Below the pieces are notes generated by a model, which saw only the letters and a list, made by a program, of their open reading frames with translations, made no database searches and had not been told where the DNA came from. A stretch of DNA of 64,000 bases from Acidimicrobiales bacterium (GTDB taxonomy: Bacteria; Actinomycetota; Acidimicrobiia; Acidimicrobiales; SZUA-35), in contig JABDIY010000116.1 in assembly GCA_013003535.1 (NCBI GenBank), positions 1 to 64,000 on the forward strand, in the 5' to 3' direction. The position numbers and the translations under genes were made by a program. Positions 28,774-36,343 of this stretch are shown here, one piece after another (the first letter of the stretch is position 1; the number at the start of each line of letters is the position of its first letter).

Positions 28774-29613
28774 CTAGGCGGCGTCGAAGTCTGCCATCAC
28801 GTCGCCAGCTTGATCGCGGACGGCGCTGACGGCTCGCTTCACCAAACGACGAGCGGCCTCAGCGGTCACGCCGAGCTCCTCTCCAACCTCGCGATAGCTG
28901 CGCTTGCGACCATCGTTGAGGCCAAAGCGCTGCTCTACGGCGTAGCGGGCACGCTCGTCGAGTACATCGAGCAGGCCGGTGACCATGTTTTCTTCCGCCC
29001 GGGCCATAACCTCAACCTCGGGGCCGGGGTTCGAATCAGGAAGAAGATCTACCAATTCGTTGCTGTCGTCGTCGCCGATCGTGCGGTCGAGCGAGGTTGG
29101 CGTGGTGAGACGGTGAAGACGGGCATGCTCGTCATCGAGCTCATCGCCATCTCCAGAAACCTGGCGCAGGGCCGCTCGCAGTGATGCGGAGCGATCACCG
29201 GGTAGGCGGACGAGGCTGGCCTTCTGATCCAGGGCCCGGCCGATCGCCTGGCGGATCCAGAACGTTGCGTAGGTGCTGAACTTGAATCCCTTGCGCCAGT
29301 CGAACTTGTCTACCGCATGCTCGAGTCCGAGGTTGCCTTCCTGGATGAGATCCAGAAGTTCCATGGAAGGGGGAAGGGGGTACCGACGGGCGACGCTTAC
29401 CACGAGGCGAAGGTTGGCCCGAATGAACCGATCCTTGGCCCGGGCGGCGGCCCGTACGGCTCGACGGTTTTCCGGGGTGTTGTTGCCTTCGTCGATATCG
29501 ACCTGGGCGTCACGGCCCTTTTCGATGATCTGGCTCAGCTCCCGCTCCTCGATGGCGGTGAGCAGCGGCACTAGGCCGATTTCGTTTAAGTACTGACCTA
29601 CTGAGTCACTCAT
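28774..29613 (-). CDS. RNA polymerase sigma-70 family factor (group 1/2 type)
   Basis: A 279-residue sigma factor with region 1.2 (SVGQYLNEIGLVPLLT), region 2 (IRANLRLVVSVARRY, DLIQEGNLGLEHAVDKFDWRKGFKFSTYATFWIRQAI) and region 4 with its helix-turn-helix (SYREVGEELGVTAEAARRLVKRAV). It lacks the long N-terminal extension of most actinobacterial housekeeping factors, so it is more likely a SigB-like group 2 factor than the main one. No anti-sigma gene is adjacent. It has its own terminator. Confidence 0.9.
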   Translation of the reverse strand: MSDSVGQYLNEIGLVPLLTAIEERELSQIIEKGRDAQVDIDEGNNTPENRRAVRAAARAKDRFIRANLRLVVSVARRYPLPPSMELLDLIQEGNLGLEHAVDKFDWRKGFKFSTYATFWIRQAIGRALDQKASLVRLPGDRSASLRAALRQVSGDGDELDDEHARLHRLTTPTSLDRTIGDDDSNELVDLLPDSNPGPEVEVMARAEENMVTGLLDVLDERARYAVEQRFGLNDGRKRSYREVGEELGVTAEAARRLVKRAVSAVRDQAGDVMADFDAA

Positions 29614-29813
29614 TTAGCGCGTCTCTAACTCTCGTGCGGGTTGAAGGGAGTGGGGGAAGGGGATCCGTGACTGCGAAGGCGGGTAACTTGTAGTCACTCT
29701 TTACATGAACGCTTTTGTGCCGATTAGTAGTCCATCTAGTGGATATGTTTGTGACACGCGGGAGCCTGCAAAGACCAAGCGTCATTAGTACTACAGAGGG
29801 TTCCCTCCCGTCG

Positions 29814-29829
29814 AGTGACTCTTGTCACT
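29814..29829. promoter_or_regulatory. Inverted repeat in the sigma factor-nadD divergent region
   Basis: AGTGAC-TCTT-GTCACT is a perfect 6-bp-arm inverted repeat midway between two divergent genes. The remaining 260-base gap (29614-29872) is AT-richer than its surroundings and probably holds both promoters, but no box can be assigned with confidence. Confidence 0.35.
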
Positions 29830-29872
29830 TTTGTGTGTAATTTCGTTTCCGATGAGCTAGCCCACCCCCAAT

Positions 29873-30547
29873 ATGGCCCCGATTTCCGACCCCTCCATAG
29901 TGCAGTCGCCGAACGGGCACCGGCGTGTGGGTCTCTTTGGTGGGACCTTCGACCCACCTCATGTAGGTCATATTCTCACTGGTCAAAGGGTTGCGGAGCA
30001 GCTGGGGTTAGATGAGGTGTGGTTTGTGGTCGCTCACGACCCTTGGCAAAAGACCGAAGCACAGCAGGTGAGCCCGGCCGAGCTACGGCGGGATATGACC
30101 GCGGCCGCGTGTTATGTGTCACGCCCAGGACGGTCCGATGGGGCTGGCGGTGTCCAAATGAAGGTCAGCGAGGTCGAATTGGAGGCGGGCGGTCCCAGCT
30201 ACAGCGCCGACACGCTTCGCACGCTCTCGGCCCGGCATGAGCACTATTCCTTCAGCTTGATCGTTGGTTCGGACGCGGCCGCCCTACTGGATACCTGGCA
30301 CGATGCTCAGTGGCTCCGGGACAATGCCAGGTTCATTGTGGTTCGTCGTGGGGCTGACACATCGGTTCCCGCCACTGGATTCAACATCGAAACCGTGCAC
30401 TGTCCGCTTCTGGAGATTTCCAGCACCGAGATCAGGGCCCGGATTCGAGCCGATCTCCCGGTAAAACACATGGTGCCCGATGCTGTTCTCGGCCTGATCA
30501 AGGCCTACGCGCTTTACCGCGATGCGGACGCGGAGAAACCGGAATGA
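29873..30547 (+). CDS. nadD: Nicotinate-nucleotide adenylyltransferase
   Basis: Transfers AMP to nicotinate mononucleotide in NAD synthesis. The 224-residue protein has the nucleotidyltransferase motif GLFGGTFDPPHVGH (about residues 20-33) and the C-terminal SSTEIRARI motif. An insertion near residues 78-100 (SRPGRSDGAGG) lengthens it slightly. The gene overlaps the LytR_C-domain gene by four bases (ATGA). nadD next to an LCP-type gene and rsfS is the usual actinobacterial set, but here rsfS is inverted. Confidence 0.93.
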   Translation: MAPISDPSIVQSPNGHRRVGLFGGTFDPPHVGHILTGQRVAEQLGLDEVWFVVAHDPWQKTEAQQVSPAELRRDMTAAACYVSRPGRSDGAGGVQMKVSEVELEAGGPSYSADTLRTLSARHEHYSFSLIVGSDAAALLDTWHDAQWLRDNARFIVVRRGADTSVPATGFNIETVHCPLLEISSTEIRARIRADLPVKHMVPDAVLGLIKAYALYRDADAEKPE

Positions 30548-31635
30548 CCGCAGCCCGAACCACCGGTCGCACTCGACAGGTTTTCGTGGTGATGGAGGTG
30601 ACGCTCCTGCTGGCGATCCCTCTCCTCGGCTACGCCGGGTTCCGCACGCTGCTGGACACCCGTTCCGGAACATTCATCGAAAACCCTGGGCCGGATGATC
30701 CCGGGTGGCTAGCGCTCGTCGACCCCTCACCGCTCACCACGGTGGTGGAGGTTGGCGACCAGGGAACCGTAACTGGTCTCGCTGTGATAGCGGAGCTGGG
30801 GCAAACCACCACGGGTGGAGCTGTCGTCTTGATCCCTGCGGAGATGGTCTTTGCCGAAAAGAAACTGGCGTCGCTCTCACCTGTGGATGCCGCTGCGGTC
30901 GTGGAAGACATTTTGAAGCTTCGAATTCCCGCCATCGAAGTTGTGGACGCCCAACGGTGGGCGCAACTCCTCCAAGACACCACCTACAGTCTCCAGAATC
31001 CCGATCCCGTTCCCGACGCCACCGGCGCGGTCGTGTTCGGAGTTGGGGAGGTAGAGGTGGATGGCGGCCGCGCTGCGCTCTTCCTGGGTCGAACTGGCGA
31101 GGGCGCCGATCCTTTGGCTTCGCTTGTACGACGTGAGCTCTTTTGGACCGAGTTGCTCGCCAAGCCGCCACCGATTGGGACAGATCCACTGGGCCGAGTG
31201 CTTCACACGGTTGCCGACGGTCCTCACGAGGTGGTCGTCGTGCCATTCGCCCGAAGTATTGGTGGCCCACCGGAACCCCTCGTTGACGAGGTCGAGGCGC
31301 TCGTCAACCGCGTGGTGCCTTTTCCGGTCGCAGGCGATGTTGGCGAGCGTTACCAAGCGACCGTCGAGGATCGCACGGGCAGCGCTGACCTCGACCAGAT
31401 CGCCAGGAACCTCGCCGGCCGGGGAGTCGAGGTTGTGGCGATCGCCAACGGCTCGGTCTTCGACAATGCGCTCACTGCGGTTCGCGTCAGTCCGGAGTTC
31501 ACCGGTCGTGAAGCGCTAAGCGAGTTCTTTTCCGGCATTCCGGTTGTCACCGATGTATCGATGAGCCCGTCGGATCCAGTGGTGCTTCAATTGGGCCCCG
31601 ACTTCCAACAGGCGCTGGAGCTGGTTGTTCCGTAG
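30544..31635 (+). CDS. Membrane-anchored protein with a LytR C-terminal (LytR_C) domain
   Basis: A 363-residue protein with one N-terminal membrane helix (about residues 12-32) and an extracytoplasmic remainder. The last 100 residues (YQATVEDRTGSADLDQIARNLAGRGVEVVAIAN, ending in VVLQLGPDF) match the LytR_C domain found at the end of LytR-CpsA-Psr ligases. The middle part occupies the place of an LCP domain, but I cannot see the usual arginine-rich catalytic motifs, so it is probably a diverged or inactive LCP-type protein. The call rests on the C-terminus and on the nadD neighbourhood. Confidence 0.7.
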   Translation: MTAARTTGRTRQVFVVMEVTLLLAIPLLGYAGFRTLLDTRSGTFIENPGPDDPGWLALVDPSPLTTVVEVGDQGTVTGLAVIAELGQTTTGGAVVLIPAEMVFAEKKLASLSPVDAAAVVEDILKLRIPAIEVVDAQRWAQLLQDTTYSLQNPDPVPDATGAVVFGVGEVEVDGGRAALFLGRTGEGADPLASLVRRELFWTELLAKPPPIGTDPLGRVLHTVADGPHEVVVVPFARSIGGPPEPLVDEVEALVNRVVPFPVAGDVGERYQATVEDRTGSADLDQIARNLAGRGVEVVAIANGSVFDNALTAVRVSPEFTGREALSEFFSGIPVVTDVSMSPSDPVVLQLGPDFQQALELVVP

Positions 31636-32019
31636 CTATGCCGACTGCGTCTGGAAGCGAGGAACGTCGGACCACAACCGTTCGAGGTTGTAGTAAGAGC
31701 GAGTCTCGGAATGGAAGACGTGGACGACGAACCCCCCGAAGTCCATCAACACCCAGGTGAGGCTGTCGAGCCCTTCAATCCTCAACGGTTTCACGCCGGC
31801 TCGAGTGAGCTCGGCTTCAATGTTCTCCACAATCGCCCGAACCTGACGGGGATTTGAGCCACCGGTCACAACGAACCAGTCGGTGATGCCCATTACATCT
31901 CCAACAAAGAACGCCGTAGTGTTTTCCGCCTTGCGGTCCTCGGCTGCCTCGAGCGCAATGCCGACGTGCCGACGAAGATCTGCATCCTCACGGGCCCGTT
32001 CTATTTCTTTGTCGGACAG
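31636..32019 (-). CDS. rsfS: Ribosomal silencing factor RsfS
   Basis: Binds uL14 and blocks subunit joining in starved cells. The core is clear: ITDWFVVTGGSNPRQVRAIVENIE, then LTWVLMDFGGFVVHVFHSETRSYYNLERLW. The first ordinary start, ATG 31893, falls inside the domain and would drop the conserved ALEAAEDRKAENTTAFFVGDV. The frame is open upstream to a TAA near 32104 but contains no ATG, GTG or TTG. CTG at 32019-32017 has GGAG 8 bases before it and gives a normal 127 residues. The gene converges on the LytR_C gene, with their stop codons touching (TAG|CTA). Confidence 0.82.
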   Translation of the reverse strand: MSDKEIERAREDADLRRHVGIALEAAEDRKAENTTAFFVGDVMGITDWFVVTGGSNPRQVRAIVENIEAELTRAGVKPLRIEGLDSLTWVLMDFGGFVVHVFHSETRSYYNLERLWSDVPRFQTQSA

Positions 32020-32097
32020 GGTGACATCTCCAAGTTGGATGAATACCGGCGGCCTTCGGTGGTGGGGCCGACGGTAAGGGCAGTGTGAGGTCTTGAG

Positions 32098-32170
32098 TGG
32101 AGCTTAGGAGAATTGAACTCCTGACCTCTTCCATGCCATGGAAGCGCTCTACCAACTGAGCTAAAGCCCC
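32098..32170 (-). tRNA. tRNA-Ala (anticodon GGC)
   Basis: The reverse strand forms a 73-base cloverleaf: acceptor GGGGCTT with AAGCTCC (one G-T pair), D arm AGCTCAGTTGGTAGAGC, anticodon loop ATGGCAT (GGC) on a CTTCC/GGAAG stem, T arm AGTTCAATTCT. It lies 78 bases upstream of the rsfS CTG on the same strand. Confidence 0.96.
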
Positions 32171-32327
32171 TGAGCCACTGGACGTGGCGTGGATCAGCAA
32201 GGTTAGCAAAGCTGCCGAGGATCTCAACGCCCAATTTCGTCCGTGGTCTGCGATGCTCTGTTTCGTCGACGCTTTCAGGAGCACATTCTCCGACTTAAGA
32301 ACGACGCAACAGCGCCGATAGGCCGAT

Positions 32328-33983
32328 GTGAATGCGATCGCCGCCAATCAGGTCTCTTCAGTCGATGATGGCCTCAAAGAAACCCCGCGCTGGTCTCCGA
32401 CCGACGATCTTCTGGTCTGGACCGTCTCCCGTCTCGAGGGCGGACGTCGTTCCGGCGTAGAAGCCGACTGTCACGTGGTTTATGCGCTCACCGCCACCCA
32501 TTTCGTTGAACAAACGCGCCGCTACCGTGCGTCAGCTCAGCAATGTATTGAGATGCTTCTCGACAACAAGAAGCTTGGTCGCATGCAGCGCAAGATCGAC
32601 CTCAGTACGGTTATGGCGCTGCACTCGGATGCCCGGACCGGTCGCCTCGCCATTCGCACCCTCAACGGAACCCATTACCTCGAGCCCGTCAGCTACGAAG
32701 AAGCCGACGTGCTTCGCGAAATCGCGATGGAGATCGAGGTTCGAATGCCCGCCGGGGGGGCGCAGTTCCACGGTGCCCCGATCGATTTTGGTGACGAGCC
32801 ACGGCGGTATTCCGCCGAGGAGGATCGCCGAGCAGGAGTTGCGGTGGATCACGCCCGCGCCGAAGATGAACCGGACACGATGGAGCCTCCTCACTACGTG
32901 CTCGCTTCGCCACCGCCCCCGATTCCGGCTGAGGTGCAGCAATACGTTGCCGCCGCCGAAAGCGCTGCGGCCCCGCCAACTGAGGCGTTGCAGGAGAACG
33001 TTGCAGCCCCGAACGTTGTGCCAGACGAAACGCTCCCTCAGAACATCACGGTCGCTGGTGGTGTGGCCATCACTTACGCCCCGTCACAGGACCAGGCTCC
33101 GCACCAGCATGCCCCCACGTTGAGTGGCTATGTACCGGTCGCCGCAACGATCGCCGGTCTACAAGAGGCACCGAGTCCTGCACCAATCCCCGTACCCGAG
33201 AACGAGGTTGAACGCCGAGTGGTGGATGATCCCGCCTTTCCTGCCGCATTCGATCGCCGCCAACACCGGACGTTCCGTGGTCAGCTCGAGGGCGTACCAG
33301 CGGCCAATGCCATTCGATCGAAGCCGGCGCCGATAGCTCCCGTTCAGGAGTCGCCCTCTACTGCCCCGGCTCCCGTTCAGGAGTCGCCCTATGCTGCCCC
33401 GGCTCCCGTTCAGGAGTCGCCCTATGCTGCCCCGGCTCCCGTTCAGGAGTCGCCCTATGCTGCCCCGGTGCCGGCTCAGGAGTCGCCCTATGCTGCCCCG
33501 GTGCCGGCTCAGGAGTCGCTCTATGCTGCCCCGGTGCCGGCTCAGGAGTCCTCGGCTACCAAGCCGTCGGGCGGAGAAGCTATGCCACACAGGCCACCAG
33601 CCGGCGCTTCTTCCGACATCCCGGTCACCGCGTCAGACATGTACAGCACGCAGCCGAATGTGCGAGCGCCGGGTGCCTCGCCGCTTGCTCCGTCCACCGA
33701 GGACCGTCGCGACAACGACGATCCGGCGTTCCCGTCTGTATTTGACCGACGCAGCTTGCGGGCGGCGAGTGAAACAACTCCAGGGTGGCTCGCCCCCGGA
33801 TCCATCGATCCCGAAACTGGTGCCGAGGCTGATGACGCTAACGAGGATCCCACCGAAGTTGAACTGCCCGAAGCGCCACCAACGATCGAACCGCCGGTGA
33901 TTTCCTCAAACGGTCCCCAAACCATCTCAACCGGGGGTGCGATCGGCTTCAATCCGGACTTTGACGTCAACCCATTCCGCTAG
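32328..33983 (+). CDS. Unknown protein with N-terminal globular domain and 11-residue repeats
   Basis: A 551-residue protein of no recognised family. Residues 20-150 form a compact mixed domain (LLVWTVSRLEGGRRSGVEAD onward) that may be PH-like. The rest is Pro/Ala/Glu-rich and disordered. It contains six full and one partial copy of an 11-residue repeat (APVQESPYAAP type, about residues 337-409), flanked by two copies of a motif DDPAFPxxFDRR (near residues 300 and 465). No signal peptide or membrane helix is seen, so it is likely a cytoplasmic scaffold. The GTG start at 32328 is the first in the frame; there is no strong ribosome site. Confidence 0.72.
   Translation: MNAIAANQVSSVDDGLKETPRWSPTDDLLVWTVSRLEGGRRSGVEADCHVVYALTATHFVEQTRRYRASAQQCIEMLLDNKKLGRMQRKIDLSTVMALHSDARTGRLAIRTLNGTHYLEPVSYEEADVLREIAMEIEVRMPAGGAQFHGAPIDFGDEPRRYSAEEDRRAGVAVDHARAEDEPDTMEPPHYVLASPPPPIPAEVQQYVAAAESAAAPPTEALQENVAAPNVVPDETLPQNITVAGGVAITYAPSQDQAPHQHAPTLSGYVPVAATIAGLQEAPSPAPIPVPENEVERRVVDDPAFPAAFDRRQHRTFRGQLEGVPAANAIRSKPAPIAPVQESPSTAPAPVQESPYAAPAPVQESPYAAPAPVQESPYAAPVPAQESPYAAPVPAQESLYAAPVPAQESSATKPSGGEAMPHRPPAGASSDIPVTASDMYSTQPNVRAPGASPLAPSTEDRRDNDDPAFPSVFDRRSLRAASETTPGWLAPGSIDPETGAEADDANEDPTEVELPEAPPTIEPPVISSNGPQTISTGGAIGFNPDFDVNPFR
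33336..33554 (+). repeat. In-frame 33-base tandem repeat
   Basis: Six full units plus a 21-base partial unit, 33 bases each, within the coding frame of the protein above. Units 1-4 begin gctcccgttcaggag and units 5-7 begin gtgccggctcaggag, so the array grew from two subtypes. The near identity of neighbouring units points to recent expansion. Copy number probably varies between strains. Confidence 0.95.
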
Positions 33984-34017
33984 GCAAACTCGTCGCAGAG
34001 CGGCATGCTGGGTGAGC

Positions 34018-34842
34018 ATGAATTCTCGCCTCGATCCCAGCGTTCCGATCGAATCGGTGACGTTTGCGGAAATTCTCGATCTTGATCACCACGGGCCAGA
34101 CACCTATGTAGGGATCGCACCCAAATACCCATGGGGCCGCCTCTTCGGTGGCCAGGTGTTGGCCCAGGCCCTGCGAGCAGCCCTCGCCACAGTTGATCCT
34201 GCGTTCGCACCACATTCACTGCACGCCTATTTCATTCGTGGCGGTACGCACACCGAACCGGTTCGATTCGAAGTGGAGCGTCTCCGAAACGGAGACTCCT
34301 TCGCTGCGCGAAGCGTCGTTGCCCGTCAGAGCAGCGGGGCAATCCTGCACCTGTCTGCCTCGTTCCAAATCGCTGAGGTAGCCGCCGACGTCTCCCCAAT
34401 TCCGATGCCGGCAGCGAAACCACCAGAAACCGGCAAGGACATGGGCTGGGGCAATCTTGTCGAACGGAGAATGGTTTCCCGGGAGAACGGCCACGTCCAG
34501 ATGTGGGTCCGGATGGTGGAAACACCCCCGTTCACCGATCTCGGGTTGGCGGCATGTGCGCTCGCCTTCCTCTCAGACACACTCATGAGCGAGCCGCCCC
34601 GATCGCTCCATCCGAAACAGATTCGGCGCTCAGAACAGACCAAAGCCTTCGTTGGCGCAAGTTTGGATCACGCGATGCACTTTCACCGGCCGTCCGCCCC
34701 AACCGAATGGATCCTGGCCGACTCCCAAACCCAAACACTGGTGGGGTCCCGTGGCCTTACCGTGGGTCGGCTCTACTCCGCCGATGGCGTACACGTTGCC
34801 ACCTGCTCGCAGGAGGTCTTGCTGCGGGAGCGAACACGTTAA
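34018..34842 (+). CDS. tesB: Acyl-CoA thioesterase II (TesB family)
   Basis: Hydrolyses acyl-CoA to free acid and CoA. The 274-residue double-hotdog protein shows YVGIAPKYPWGRLFGGQVLAQAL and HSLHAYFIRGGTHTEPVRFEVERLRNGDSFA in the first hotdog, and SLDHAMHFHRP and GRLYSADGVHVATCSQEVLLR in the second, placing the conserved Asp, Thr and Gln of the family. The start is ATG 34018, where homology begins. An in-frame GTG at 34012 and a longer frame from 33937 overlap the preceding gene. It stands alone. Confidence 0.92.
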   Translation: MNSRLDPSVPIESVTFAEILDLDHHGPDTYVGIAPKYPWGRLFGGQVLAQALRAALATVDPAFAPHSLHAYFIRGGTHTEPVRFEVERLRNGDSFAARSVVARQSSGAILHLSASFQIAEVAADVSPIPMPAAKPPETGKDMGWGNLVERRMVSRENGHVQMWVRMVETPPFTDLGLAACALAFLSDTLMSEPPRSLHPKQIRRSEQTKAFVGASLDHAMHFHRPSAPTEWILADSQTQTLVGSRGLTVGRLYSADGVHVATCSQEVLLRERTR

Positions 34843-34947
34843 AGGTTTGCGGATCGGCCTCAAGGCGGCCGTTTTGGCGCCGATCATAAGGGGACCAAAC
34901 CAATCCAGCTTTCGCGGCTTCTGTTCCGCCCTTTGTGAGGACCAAAT

Positions 34948-36333
34948 ATGGCGTTTCGCCGCTCAATCGAAGAGCCTCAACAGCGCATCGAAGAAGTCTC
35001 TGATGAGGGTTCCGCTCACACCGATGGACTCACCGGTCTGCCCGATCGTTGGCAACTGGAAGAATGGATCTCGCACCAGCTCGTCCGCAACCGGCGCACC
35101 GGCGACCGTTTTGGGATGTTCCTCGTATCCGTAGCGAATCTGGTGGAGATCAACTCTGGTTATGGGTCGGCGGTTGGTGACGAGGTCCTTCAAGCCGTTG
35201 CCGAGTCACTAACCAGCAAGGTCGGTGCCCGAGCCCAGCTGGCTCGTTACCTCGGCTCGGAGTTTGCTGTCGTCTGGCCGGGCATCTTCGGGTCGGACGA
35301 GATGGACCGGATTGCTGCAGACCTGGTTGCAAGCCTGCCCCAGCAGGTGACCTTCGAAGCGTTCGTGGTCCCGGTGGAAGTTGCCGTTTCGGGCGTGCTC
35401 TCCGATCCCGACCTGAGTGAGCGGTTGCTCTTGGTGGATTCTGAAGCCGCATTGGCTGAAGCTCGGGCGATGAAGTCGAACCGGATCGTTGTGCGAGACG
35501 AGACCTACGGTGCTCGCCGCAAGCCCGACGTTCTTGCGGTACGGCTTCAGCGGGCGTTTGACAACAACGAATTCCAGCTCTACTACCAGCCGATCGTGTC
35601 GATGACGTCCGGCACCGTCGTCGGCTTTGAAGCCGTGTTGAGGTGGCTGTCGCCAGACGCCGGGCCGAACGGCGCTGAGCTCATTGCGCCGGGCGCGTTC
35701 TTGGACGCCCTGCGGGCGTCCCCGATCGTGGTGCCAATGCATGCCTGGGTCCTCCGCCAATGCACCCGCCACACCAGCAGCTGGTCACGCCGCCTCAATA
35801 CCCCAAGCCTCTTCGGCTCCACAAACCTCGACGCCAGCTTCGTGAAAGACGAACGCTTCGTGAATGTGGTGCTGGATGCGATTCACGAAAGCAACTTGCG
35901 TCCCACCCAAGTTTTGCTGGACGTGAACGGTCACACGGCCGGCCCGCAGCTGAACCTCCTGTGGCCCTCGCTTCAGGAACTGAAGGCTGAGGGCGTCGGC
36001 ATCGCACTCGAGGACTTCGGCATCGGGTATGGATCCCCGGATCTGCTCCGCCGTTGTCGCTTCGACGTGATTCGCCTTCCGCGAATCCTAGTGAAGGGTC
36101 TCGGGCTTGCTGAGGAGGACCGAGTCATTGTCACGTCGCTGATTCGGATGGCTCACGACCTCGGGTGTTACGTGATTGCCGAGGGTGTTGAGACGGAGGC
36201 GCAGGCCCGGATTCTACGCGAAGCTGACTGCGATCTGGCCCAGGGATTCTTGTTCGGGAAACCGGCACCGGATACGCAGATCAGTCGTGATTTGGAACTG
36301 ATTGCAAAACAGGCAAAGGTCGCTATCCAGTAA
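34948..36333 (+). CDS. Degenerate GGDEF-EAL protein, probably catalytically inactive
   Basis: A 461-residue soluble protein with a GGDEF domain (about 25-185) and an EAL domain (about 195-450). The GGDEF motif reads LGSEF (102-106), so cyclase activity is unlikely. In the EAL domain the motif is EAV (228-230), the DDFGTGYSS loop reads EDFGIGYGS, the internal acidic motif reads LLDVNG, and the catalytic lysine of KID is Arg (IRLPR). The late EGVE and QG motifs remain. It probably senses c-di-GMP or GTP or acts through protein contacts. AGGA stands 8 bases before the ATG. Confidence 0.85.
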   Translation: MAFRRSIEEPQQRIEEVSDEGSAHTDGLTGLPDRWQLEEWISHQLVRNRRTGDRFGMFLVSVANLVEINSGYGSAVGDEVLQAVAESLTSKVGARAQLARYLGSEFAVVWPGIFGSDEMDRIAADLVASLPQQVTFEAFVVPVEVAVSGVLSDPDLSERLLLVDSEAALAEARAMKSNRIVVRDETYGARRKPDVLAVRLQRAFDNNEFQLYYQPIVSMTSGTVVGFEAVLRWLSPDAGPNGAELIAPGAFLDALRASPIVVPMHAWVLRQCTRHTSSWSRRLNTPSLFGSTNLDASFVKDERFVNVVLDAIHESNLRPTQVLLDVNGHTAGPQLNLLWPSLQELKAEGVGIALEDFGIGYGSPDLLRRCRFDVIRLPRILVKGLGLAEEDRVIVTSLIRMAHDLGCYVIAEGVETEAQARILREADCDLAQGFLFGKPAPDTQISRDLELIAKQAKVAIQ

Positions 36334-36343
36334 TCTTCGATTC

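Noticed and set aside
33336-33554. Regular 33-base repeats suggesting a CRISPR array
   Set aside because: Units are directly adjacent with no spacers, stay in frame, and encode a Pro/Glu peptide repeat.
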